This document shows positions 1 through 5,078 of a DNA stretch of 6,323 nucleotides, piece after piece. A program made the position numbers and the translations under genes. Origin of the DNA: Bacteroidales bacterium UBA3856 (GTDB lineage: Bacteria; Bacteroidota; Bacteroidia; Bacteroidales; UBA932); the NCBI GenBank assembly GCA_002392525.1, contig DGHE01000089.1:3735-10057 (forward strand), read 5' to 3'. The notes under the pieces are model-generated. The model was not told the DNA's origin. It saw only the letters and a program-made list of their open reading frames with translations, and did no database searches. The stretch's first letter is position 1. Every line of letters starts with the position of its first letter.

Positions 1-318
1 GGCCTTCCCAAAGGCTCCCACATCGCCATCTTCGACCGCAACAGCCAGGATGCCATCGAACTGTTCCTGGCCGTCACCAGCGCCGGATACGTTGCCATGA
101 ATTTCCCCTCGGCCCTCCCCGAGATGGCCGTCGTGGGCTCCTGCATGAAATTCGACATCGCCGCCATCTTCGTCCGTGAGGAATTCATGCCCCTCACCGG
201 CAAGCTGCAGGGCGTGAAGGTGCTCCCCGCCGGCAGCATCGCCGACACCGAGGCACCATCGGCCCAGATAGACTCTTCACCGGAGGTACCACCGGCCAGC
301 CCAAGGGTGCCGTCCTGA
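1..318 (+). CDS. AMP-dependent acyl-CoA/acyl-ACP ligase, 5' fragment (partial, ends by frameshift)
   Basis: Reading frame 1 is open from the left edge to TGA at 316-318. Its start lies outside the window. The peptide beginning GLPKGSHIAIFDRNSQDAIE fits the N-terminal subdomain of class I adenylate-forming enzymes (the KGDRVAI-like strand, then the helix and strand pattern before the nucleotide loop). From about 250 the frame-1 translation stops looking like the family (EAPSAQIDSSPEVPPASPRVPS). The family's nucleotide-binding loop appears instead in frame 3, at 276-323. The two frames therefore look like one gene broken by a single missing base, or by a real inactivating mutation. About 45-50 residues of N-terminus are probably missing to the left. 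The enzyme family activates a carboxylate with ATP to an acyl-adenylate and passes it to a thiol. The fragment alone could not be active. Confidence 0.75.
   Translation, partial: GLPKGSHIAIFDRNSQDAIELFLAVTSAGYVAMNFPSALPEMAVVGSCMKFDIAAIFVREEFMPLTGKLQGVKVLPAGSIADTEAPSAQIDSSPEVPPASPRVPS
245..272 (+). other. Apparent frameshift junction in the ligase gene
   Basis: Upstream, frame 1 reads ...GSIADTE and fits the ligase family. Downstream, frame 3 reads TIGPDRLFTGGTTG and fits the family. Moving from frame 1 to frame 3 needs one missing base (or two extra), most simply around 252-256. There, one added base would give GAG-GNC-ACC-ATC-GGC. I see no slippery heptamer of the X-XXY-YYZ type, so programmed -1 frameshifting is unlikely. 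Confidence 0.75.
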
Positions 319-1271
319 GCCACCGCGCCCTCATGAGAGGCAACTACAACGCCGTTTTCAAGCCCGGTAAGGTCATCGGCGTACACCGCTATATCGCCAT
401 TCTGCCCATGAGCCATGTGTTCGGCCTCATCGCCGGCATCATGGGTTGCTTCTATACCGGCAACCTCATCTACACCTGCGAGGACATGAAGGCAACCATC
501 GGCAAGCTGCCGGTCCTGAAGCCCACCGTCCTCGTGATAGTGCCGGGCATCTGCGACATCCTCAGCGGTCTTGTGAAGATGTACGGTCCCCAGTTCCTGG
601 GCGGCAGTCTCCGCATGATCATCGCCGGCGCCGCCAACGTGCCGCCGCGCCTGGTGGACATCTTCACCAAACTGGGCGTTGAGTTCTGCTTCGGCTACGG
701 CCTCACGGAGGGCGCCAACCTCACCAGCGCCAACGCCAATGCCGTGGAGAAGCCCACTTCCATCGGCAAGGTCTATCCCGGTCAGGAGACCAAGGTGGTG
801 GACGGTGAGCTCTGGATCAAGGGAGACAACGTCTTCTCCGGCTACTACAAGGATCCCGAAAAGACGGCCGAGGCCCTTACCCCCGACGGCTGGCTCCGCA
901 CCGGAGACCTCGTGCACTTTGACGAGGAAGGCTTCCTCTACATCACCGGACGCATCAAAAACCTCATCATCCTCGCTAACGGAGAAAATGTGAGCCCCGA
1001 GTCCCTCGAGGAGCCCTTCTATGCAGACCCCTGCGTGCGCGACGCCATGGTAAAGGAGGACGAATTCAACGGCCGCCAGGTAATCGCCATCGAAATCCTG
1101 CCCTTCATGCCTGCCTTTGACGGCAAGCCCTGGGAAGAAGTGGAGGCCTACATGAACGCCCTGGTAAAGAAGGTGAACGCAACGCTTCCCAGCACCCATC
1201 AGATTGTGAAAGTAACCGTACGCACGGAGGACTTCAAGCGTACGGGCAGCATGAAAGTATCGCGCATATGA
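255..1271 (+). CDS. AMP-dependent acyl-CoA/acyl-ACP ligase, main part after frameshift
   Basis: Frame 3 is open from 180; family-like sequence starts near 255 and ends at TGA 1269-1271. The first ATG (333) lies after the ATP-binding loop, so it is not a credible biological start. Visible motifs in order: A3 P-loop FTGGTTGQPKGAVLSH (276-323), A4 PMSHVFGL (405-428), A5 YGLTEG (696-713), A7 TGDL (900-911), A8 hinge and loop GRIKNLIILANGENVSP (948-998), and A10 with the likely catalytic lysine in TGSMKVSR (codon 1254-1256). All core residues of a working adenylate-forming enzyme are present. It overlaps the carrier protein gene by ATGA (1268-1271), which suggests translational coupling and makes that carrier protein the likely acyl acceptor. 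Substrate cannot be read from sequence; a fatty acid is likely. If the frameshift is real the gene is a pseudogene, but the intact motifs downstream favour a sequence or assembly error. Confidence 0.85.
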   Translation, partial: TIGPDRLFTGGTTGQPKGAVLSHRALMRGNYNAVFKPGKVIGVHRYIAILPMSHVFGLIAGIMGCFYTGNLIYTCEDMKATIGKLPVLKPTVLVIVPGICDILSGLVKMYGPQFLGGSLRMIIAGAANVPPRLVDIFTKLGVEFCFGYGLTEGANLTSANANAVEKPTSIGKVYPGQETKVVDGELWIKGDNVFSGYYKDPEKTAEALTPDGWLRTGDLVHFDEEGFLYITGRIKNLIILANGENVSPESLEEPFYADPCVRDAMVKEDEFNGRQVIAIEILPFMPAFDGKPWEEVEAYMNALVKKVNATLPSTHQIVKVTVRTEDFKRTGSMKVSRI

Positions 1272-1510
1272 CACGGGAAGAAGTATTTGAAGGACTCAAG
1301 GAAATCCTCACGAACATCCGCCCCAACACAGACCTGAGCAAAGCCGGCTTCGAGACCGAACTTGTCCGGGAACTGGGAGTGGACTCGCTTACCATGCTCA
1401 TCCTGTCGCTGGCTGCCGAGGAAAAGTTCGGCATGCACTTTCCCGACGGCGCTCCCGCTCCGTTCACGGTCGGCGACGTCTGCGACGCCGTCCTCGCCGC
1501 CAAACAGTAG
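1268..1510 (+). CDS. Acyl carrier protein
   Basis: An 80-residue acidic protein with the carrier-protein signature ELGVDSLTMLILSLAAEE. The serine of DSL (residue 40) is the expected site for 4'-phosphopantetheine attachment. Length and the four-helix pattern fit a stand-alone acyl carrier protein. It is not the housekeeping fatty-acid AcpP, whose usual context (fabF, rnc) is absent. The ATG overlaps the ligase stop as ATGA, so the pair is almost certainly co-translated and the ligase probably loads this protein directly. It would hold an acyl chain as a cytoplasmic thioester for a later transferase; the GNAT-like gene 174 bases downstream is one candidate partner (inference). A strong hairpin terminator follows 42 bases after the stop. 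Confidence 0.9.
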   Translation: MTREEVFEGLKEILTNIRPNTDLSKAGFETELVRELGVDSLTMLILSLAAEEKFGMHFPDGAPAPFTVGDVCDAVLAAKQ

Positions 1511-1538
1511 CGCCGCGCCCAGCTCCTAAATCGCTCTG

Positions 1539-1629
1539 TATTAGCGTATTATTAAAATCTCTTTAGGCTGCTCGGCCTAAAGAGATTTTATTATAGTCCT
1601 AATAATCAACCATTTACATGCGGTGCGCA
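1539..1629 (+). repeat. Hairpin-bearing intergenic repeat, copy 1
   Basis: This 91-base segment aligns without gaps to 2825-2915 (offset 1286), with 60 of 91 bases identical by hand count. Shared blocks are TATTAGC (1539-1545), AAAATCTCTTTAGGC (1554-1568), GCCTAAAGAGA (1575-1585), ATAAT with scattered matches (1602-1615), and GGTGCGCA (1622-1629). The flanking TATTAG (1539-1544) and CTAATA (1599-1604) also pair around the same centre as the main hairpin, making a longer imperfect stem. It fills most of the space between the carrier protein gene and the GNAT gene promoter. Function unknown. Confidence 0.65.
1553..1590 (+). terminator. Intrinsic terminator after the ligase-ACP unit
   Basis: A perfect 16-bp stem, TAAAATCTCTTTAGGC (1553-1568) with its complement (1575-1590), closes a 6-base loop TGCTCG. 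The descending arm ends in TTTTATTAT, giving a U-rich tail. Because the ascending arm starts with AAAA, it could also stop transcripts on the other strand. It sits 42 bases after the carrier protein stop, where a terminator is expected. Confidence 0.8.
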
Positions 1630-1655
1630 ATGATAGACATTAATGGGAAAAGTTG

Positions 1656-1663
1656 TATATTTG
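1656..1663 (+). promoter_or_regulatory. Bacteroidota -7 promoter box for the GNAT gene
   Basis: TATATTTG is an exact match to the Bacteroidota primary sigma factor -7 consensus TAnnTTTG. No convincing -33 TTG element is seen about 19-22 bases upstream. Transcription would begin near 1670, leaving roughly a 15-base leader before the ATG at 1685. This rules against the ATG at 1643, which lies upstream of the box. Confidence 0.65.
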
Positions 1664-1684
1664 CAGGTTACTAAACCAAACGTG

Positions 1685-2815
1685 ATGCTAAATCTGACCA
1701 TTGTTCCCGTAAAAGGGAAGCGTATGCTGCGGCAGTTCATTCAGTTTCCCCTGGATCTTTATAAGGATTGTGACAAGTGGGTGCCCGCTTTCGAGGACGA
1801 CGAATACAAGTCCCTGGGCCCGGAGAATCCCTCCCTTTCGTTCTGCGACAGGGAACTCTACCTCGCCTTCCGCGGGGAAGAGGTGGTGGGCCGGGTCGCT
1901 GCCATCATCAACCACAACGCCAACAAGAAGTGGGGAGAGGAAGTGGTGCGCTTTGGCTGGATAGACTTCGTGGAAGACTTCGAGGTGGCCAAAGCCCTCG
2001 TGGATACCGTGGCCGATTGGGGCAAAGCCCGCGGCTGTACCAAGATCAAAGGTCCCCTGGGCTTTACCGACATGGACCGCGAAGGCCTTCTGGTAGAAGG
2101 TTTTGAGAACGAGAGTCCCTTCACGGTTATCTATAACTACCCCTATTACGGCGAATTCCTGGAGCGTATGGGCTTCACCAAAGACGCCGACTGGACGCAG
2201 CGTTTCATCGAGTTCTCCGACAAACTGCCCTCCATGTTCCAGTACGCAGACCTGGTGGAAAAACGTTACGGCGTACATATCTATCGCGCCTCCACAATGC
2301 GCAAGATGGCCCGCCGCGGCCGTGAGATGTTCCACGTGCTCAACAGCGCCTTTGCCGGCCTGTACGAGTACAGCCAGCTCTCCAAGGAGCAGATAGACGG
2401 CTATGTCAAGCAGTATGTCCCCGTTCTCAACAAGGACATGGTAGCTTTTGTGGTCAATGACAAGGATGAACTCGTCGCCTTCACGGTAACCATGCCGCAC
2501 ATCAGCGCTGGTGTCCGCAAGGCCAAAGGCCGTATCTTTCCCTTTGGCTGGATGCACATCCTGCCCGAGCTCAATCCCCGGAAAAACCACATGGCCGAAG
2601 GCCTCCTCATCGGCGTACTCCCTGAATATCAGACCAAGGGGGCAGCCCTTCTCATGTTCAAGTACCTGCACGAGAACTTTATCAAACTGGGAATCAAGCG
2701 TATGCTGCTTAACCCCCAGCTCGAAGAGAATCACAAGGTGCAAACCTTGTTCGGCGACTATGATCCCAAGCCCTACCAGCGCCGCCGCTCATACGTAAAA
2801 GCGATTACCCTGTAA
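1685..2815 (+). CDS. GNAT-fold acyltransferase-like protein (function unassigned)
   Basis: A 376-residue soluble protein with no signal peptide or membrane segment. The N-terminus (IVPVKGKRMLRQFIQFPLDLYK, then WVPAFEDDE) and the central GPLGFTDMDREGLLVEGF (residues 123-140) followed by YNYPYYGEFLERMGF are hallmarks of a family of ~380-residue GNAT-related proteins. The C-terminal half holds a GNAT core: the strand MVAFVVNDKDELVAFTV, then LIGVLPEYQTKGAALLMF (residues 308-325), whose QxxGxA matches the acyl-CoA pyrophosphate loop. KRMLLNPQLEENHKVQTLF follows. ATG 1685 is chosen over 1643 because the promoter box lies between them and the family start pattern begins here. It has its own promoter, follows the ligase-ACP pair, and ends convergently with ubiE. 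The substrate is unknown; amide-forming acyl transfer, as in bacterial ceramide synthase (a GNAT-superfamily enzyme), is one hypothesis. Confidence 0.85.
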   Translation: MLNLTIVPVKGKRMLRQFIQFPLDLYKDCDKWVPAFEDDEYKSLGPENPSLSFCDRELYLAFRGEEVVGRVAAIINHNANKKWGEEVVRFGWIDFVEDFEVAKALVDTVADWGKARGCTKIKGPLGFTDMDREGLLVEGFENESPFTVIYNYPYYGEFLERMGFTKDADWTQRFIEFSDKLPSMFQYADLVEKRYGVHIYRASTMRKMARRGREMFHVLNSAFAGLYEYSQLSKEQIDGYVKQYVPVLNKDMVAFVVNDKDELVAFTVTMPHISAGVRKAKGRIFPFGWMHILPELNPRKNHMAEGLLIGVLPEYQTKGAALLMFKYLHENFIKLGIKRMLLNPQLEENHKVQTLFGDYDPKPYQRRRSYVKAITL

Positions 2816-2824
2816 ACGCTTGAT

Positions 2825-2915
2825 TATTAGCACCCTAACAAAATCTCTTTAGGCCGATCAGCCTAAAGAGAAAAACCTAGGACATTGATAATAAACAGTT
2901 TAGGCGGGGTGCGCA
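2825..2915 (+). repeat. Hairpin-bearing intergenic repeat, copy 2
   Basis: Gap-free partner of 1539-1629. It keeps TATTAGC, the 15-base AAAATCTCTTTAGGC arm, GCCTAAAGAGA after a 6-base loop, and GGTGCGCA 36 bases further on, at identical spacing. The outer arm is TTGATA (2885-2890) where copy 1 has CTAATA. Both changed bases still pair with TATTAG through G-U wobble, so the longer stem is preserved. It occupies nearly the whole gap between the convergent GNAT and ubiE genes and stops exactly at the ubiE stop codon. Confidence 0.65.
2840..2871 (-). terminator. Terminator of ubiE
   Basis: An 11-bp perfect stem, TCTCTTTAGGC (2844-2854) and GCCTAAAGAGA (2861-2871), with a 6-base loop. Read on the minus strand the stem is followed by TTTT (2843-2840), a U tail 45 bases after the ubiE stop. 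On the plus strand the stem is followed by AAAAA, so it is a poor terminator for the GNAT gene in the usual sense. Confidence 0.65.
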
Positions 2916-3614
2916 TTATTTTTCGCCGATGAACATACGGCAAAGGCCGAAGGTGAAAGCCTTGTGGCGGACGCGGGAGAAGCCGGCATCGGCCATCATG
3001 GCGCAGAAGGCCTGCGGGGAAGGGAATGCGTGCACGGAGGCGGGAAGATACTGATAGGCAGCCTTGTTGCCGGAGACGAGGCCACCAATCCAGGGAAGGA
3101 TGTGCATGAAATAGAGGTCATAGAACCAGCGAACCGTCTTGTTCCGGGGAACGGAAAGTTCCAGAATCACGGCTTTTCCGCCAGGTTTCAATACCCGGTA
3201 GAACTCCTGAAGGCCTTTCTCCTTGTGTTCGAAGTTCCGGATGCCGAATGCACAGGTGACCCGGTGGAAGCTTCCCTCTTCATACGGGAGGTTTTCGCCA
3301 TCGGCTACCTGTAGACGGATGCGGTCGTGCACGCCCTCGTGCGCGGCCTTTTCCATGACAAGGGCCATCATACCCTCGGAGATGTCGGCCCCAATCACCC
3401 GCGAGCCGGAACCAGCAGCGGCGGCAATGGCAATGGTGCTGTCACCAGTGCCGCACGCCACGTCCAGAATCTGCTGCGGCGTCCCGTCCACAATCTCCTT
3501 GAGCGCATGCTTTCGCCAGAGCTTGTCTACATTCAGGGACATGACATGGTTCAACTTATCGTAAGACGGAGCAATTCCGTCAAACATTTCCTGGATTTTC
3601 TCTTTCTTAGGCAT
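2916..3614 (-). CDS. ubiE: Demethylmenaquinone methyltransferase (UbiE/MenG)
   Basis: A 232-residue class I SAM-dependent methyltransferase that adds the ring methyl group in the last step of menaquinone synthesis. Bacteroidota respire with menaquinone, so MenG is the relevant activity. Signatures: MFDGIAPSYDKLNHVMSL (10-27), SAM loop LDVACGTGDST (50-60), acidic residue in GADISEGM (75-82), ADGENLPYEEGSF (104-116), FGIRNFEHKEKGLQE (123-137), LKPGGKAVILELSVP (142-156), YLPASVHAFPSPQAF (189-203) and the C-terminal GLCRMFIGEK. Many relatives have some ten more residues before the MFD motif; here the ATG at 3614 gives a short N-terminus. The frame is open further upstream, but that sequence belongs to the palindromic block and does not look like the family. 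No TAnnTTTG box is visible between 3615 and 3736, so transcription may come from the yidD side. Confidence 0.95.
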   Translation of the reverse strand: MPKKEKIQEMFDGIAPSYDKLNHVMSLNVDKLWRKHALKEIVDGTPQQILDVACGTGDSTIAIAAAAGSGSRVIGADISEGMMALVMEKAAHEGVHDRIRLQVADGENLPYEEGSFHRVTCAFGIRNFEHKEKGLQEFYRVLKPGGKAVILELSVPRNKTVRWFYDLYFMHILPWIGGLVSGNKAAYQYLPASVHAFPSPQAFCAMMADAGFSRVRHKAFTFGLCRMFIGEK

Positions 3615-3638
3615 GTCTTTAATTCGAAGTGACTTAAA

Positions 3639-3741
3639 GCGACCATCAGGTCGCCGGCCGGGCCCGGGATTTTTCGCAGAAAAATCGTAGAGGGCGAAAA
3701 GGCCGCAGGGGGATAATAGGGGGGCAGCGCCCCCCTCTACG
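3639..3741. repeat. Compound palindromic intergenic element
   Basis: Almost every base lies in an inverted repeat. In order: GCGACC/GGTCGC with loop ATCA (3639-3654); palindromes CCGGCCGG (3654-3661) and CCGGGCCCGG (3658-3667); GATTTTTC/GAAAAATC with loop GCA (3668-3686); and CGTAGAGGG/CCCTCTACG (3686-3694 with 3733-3741), enclosing a nested AGGGGGGC/GCCCCCCT hairpin (3718-3736). The outer and nested stems compete for the same C run. The right arm covers the yidD stop codon (3737-3739). The make-up suggests a dispersed REP- or MITE-like element, or a structured transcript end, but only one copy is in view. Confidence 0.6.
3718..3736 (-). terminator. Possible hairpin terminator after yidD
   Basis: An 8-bp GC stem AGGGGGGC/GCCCCCCT with a 3-base loop lies directly after the yidD stop on the minus strand. 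It is followed by ATTATCC rather than a clean U run, so termination may be weak or partial. Confidence 0.35.
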
Positions 3742-3970
3742 GTACAGGATCATAGCCGCTTCCGCCCCAGGGGTGGCAGCGGAGAATACGTCTGACAGTC
3801 AGATACAGTCCCTTGAAGGGGCCATGCTTGCGGAACGCTTCCAGCGCATACTGCGAGCACGTAGGCGTAAACCGGCAGGAAGGCGGTGTAAAGGGGCTGA
3901 TGCACACTTGGTAGAACTTGATGAGCACCACCGCCGGAAAAATAAGTATCTTTTTAAGCGTTGGATGCAT
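3737..3970 (-). CDS. yidD: Membrane protein insertion efficiency factor YidD
   Basis: A 77-residue protein of the YidD (DUF37) family, which associates with the inner membrane through an amphipathic N-terminus and aids YidC-dependent membrane protein insertion. The family core is intact: hydrophobic [20 protein letters not shown] (5-24), [18 protein letters not shown] (25-42) with its two cysteines, [18 protein letters not shown] (48-65) and [12 protein letters not shown] at the C-terminus. Length is normal for the family. Its start lies 17 bases inside the end of rnpA, the classical rnpA-yidD overlap, so it is probably translated by coupling. yidC is not in the window. The stop codon is embedded in the arm of an inverted repeat. 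Confidence 0.95.
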   Translation of the reverse strand: MHPTLKKILIFPAVVLIKFYQVCISPFTPPSCRFTPTCSQYALEAFRKHGPFKGLYLTVRRILRCHPWGGSGYDPVP

Positions 3971-4313
3971 GGGCGATGGCGGTGAGGGCAGCGGTCATGT
4001 CGGCATAGACGGCCTCATAGGGAAGGACTTCCCGGGAGGTGTACACAAACAGGACATCCACGCCGGAGCCCAGCAGCGCTTTCTGCCTGCGGTAACTCTC
4101 GCGGATGCGGCGTTTGAGAAGATTGCGCTTGACGGCGCGTTTGAAGTTTCGCTTGGGAACCGACACCACAATACGGGAAAGCCCATCGTCTTCCCGCTTG
4201 ACGTATTTGCAGCGCAAGCACCCGGCCGTTACACCCTTGCCATGCTCGAACAGTTCTGCGACGGTAACAGCACCGCAGAGACGTTCGCTTTTGGTAAGGG
4301 TTTCATCGGACAT
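3954..4313 (-). CDS. rnpA: Ribonuclease P protein component
   Basis: A 119-residue basic protein subunit of RNase P, which binds the catalytic RNA and helps it mature tRNA 5' ends. The diagnostic RNR signature [19 protein letters not shown] is at residues 57-75. An N-terminal LTKSERLCG (6-14) matches the usual LxKxxRL start of the fold, and RIVVSVPKR (47-55) forms the expected strand before the RNR helix. Length is typical. It starts 6 bases after hemD and overlaps yidD by 17 bases, so the three are surely one transcript. As in many Bacteroidota it is next to hemD rather than next to rpmH and dnaA; no rpmH is seen here. Confidence 0.95.
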   Translation of the reverse strand: MSDETLTKSERLCGAVTVAELFEHGKGVTAGCLRCKYVKREDDGLSRIVVSVPKRNFKRAVKRNLLKRRIRESYRRQKALLGSGVDVLFVYTSREVLPYEAVYADMTAALTAIAHASNA

Positions 4314-4319
4314 AAGAAA

Positions 4320-5060
4320 TTAAAGACTTGCCAGATAAAGCTCGATGGCACGGGCCACCGAGGGAGCCTCCGGAGAGGGTGCCTTGACATCGATGCGCAA
4401 ACCGGCCTCCTCCATGGCCTTCACGATGGAACGGCCATAGGATACCATCTTGATGTCTCCCTGCTTGAAATCCGGGAAGTTCTCCTGGAGGGATTTGACA
4501 TCGGCCGGATTGTAGAAGACGATCATGTCAAAGTCTTCCAGCTTGATATCCTTGAGGTCGTTGCTCACAGGCTTTACAAAAACACCGGTGGAATACTCCA
4601 GTTCACGCTCCTGGAAGAGCCCGGCCAGGGCATCTACGGAAGAGCCTTCGGTCATGGTGATGAGGAACTTCTCCCCCTTGTGCTTGGGGCCGATGAGCGT
4701 AACCACGCTCTCCGGAGTTCCGTCTCCGAAGAAAATCTTGCGCTTACGATATACGATGTGCTTCTGCAGGTACATGGCCACAGCCTCCGTGGTGCAGAAG
4801 TACTTCATGGTCTCGGGGATCTTCACGCGCAGTTCCTCCGCCAGGGAGAAAAAGGCGTCGATGACGTGACGGGAAGAAAACACGATGGCCGAATACTCCA
4901 GGAAGTTGATGCGCTGGGCGCGGAACTCCCGGGAAGTAAGGGGCTCGATCCTGAAAAAGGGAGTAAATTGGAACTGGGCGCCAAACTTCTCCGTAACGGC
5001 CTGATATTGTGTGAGAACGCGCGGAGCGTTCTGGGATACCAAAATCTTCTGGATGCTCAT
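4320..5060 (-). CDS. hemD: Uroporphyrinogen-III synthase
   Basis: A 246-residue protein matching the Bacteroidota form of HemD, which closes hydroxymethylbilane and inverts ring D to give uroporphyrinogen III on the heme/siroheme path. The family is weakly conserved overall, but clade features are clear: IQKILVSQ (3-10), FLEYSAIVFSSRHVIDAFF (53-71), IPETMKYFCTTEAVAMYLQK (81-100), YRKRKIFFGDGTPESV (104-119), FDMIVFYNPADVKSL (177-191) and the C-terminal EAPSVARAIELYL. This is the two-domain alpha/beta layout with a short linker and a hinge in the middle. It lies 18 bases after the DUF4271 gene and 6 before rnpA. A promoter-like element about 70 bases upstream may drive it independently. No other heme gene is present. 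Confidence 0.9.
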   Translation of the reverse strand: MSIQKILVSQNAPRVLTQYQAVTEKFGAQFQFTPFFRIEPLTSREFRAQRINFLEYSAIVFSSRHVIDAFFSLAEELRVKIPETMKYFCTTEAVAMYLQKHIVYRKRKIFFGDGTPESVVTLIGPKHKGEKFLITMTEGSSVDALAGLFQERELEYSTGVFVKPVSNDLKDIKLEDFDMIVFYNPADVKSLQENFPDFKQGDIKMVSYGRSIVKAMEEAGLRIDVKAPSPEAPSVARAIELYLASL

Positions 5061-5078
5061 TTTTCTTTCTACTTCTCT

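Noticed and set aside
245..275. Programmed -1 ribosomal frameshift in the ligase gene
   Set aside because: The direction of the shift would fit, but there is no slippery heptamer or evident downstream structure, and this enzyme family is not known for recoding.
1234..1503. Minus-strand frames opposite the acyl carrier protein gene
   Set aside because: The plus-strand carrier protein with its DSL motif accounts for this region; the antisense peptides look like codon shadows.
1511..1684. tRNA or other known structured RNA gene in the intergenic gaps (also 2816-2915 and 3615-3736)
   Set aside because: I looked for cloverleaf arms and a T-loop GTTC pattern and found none; only the hairpins listed as repeats and terminators are present.
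1688..2743. 351-codon minus-strand open frame opposite the GNAT gene
   Set aside because: It mirrors the coding frame of a recognisable protein; its translation is rich in H, G and V without a domain pattern, and no promoter precedes it.
1539..2915. CRISPR array or transposon ends
   Set aside because: There are only two diverged copies 1286 bases apart, with no spacer periodicity, no transposase and no convincing target-site duplication.
2964..3632. Plus-strand frames opposite ubiE (2964-3314, 3223-3564, 3327-3632)
   Set aside because: ubiE is unmistakable on the minus strand and these frames show no protein family features.
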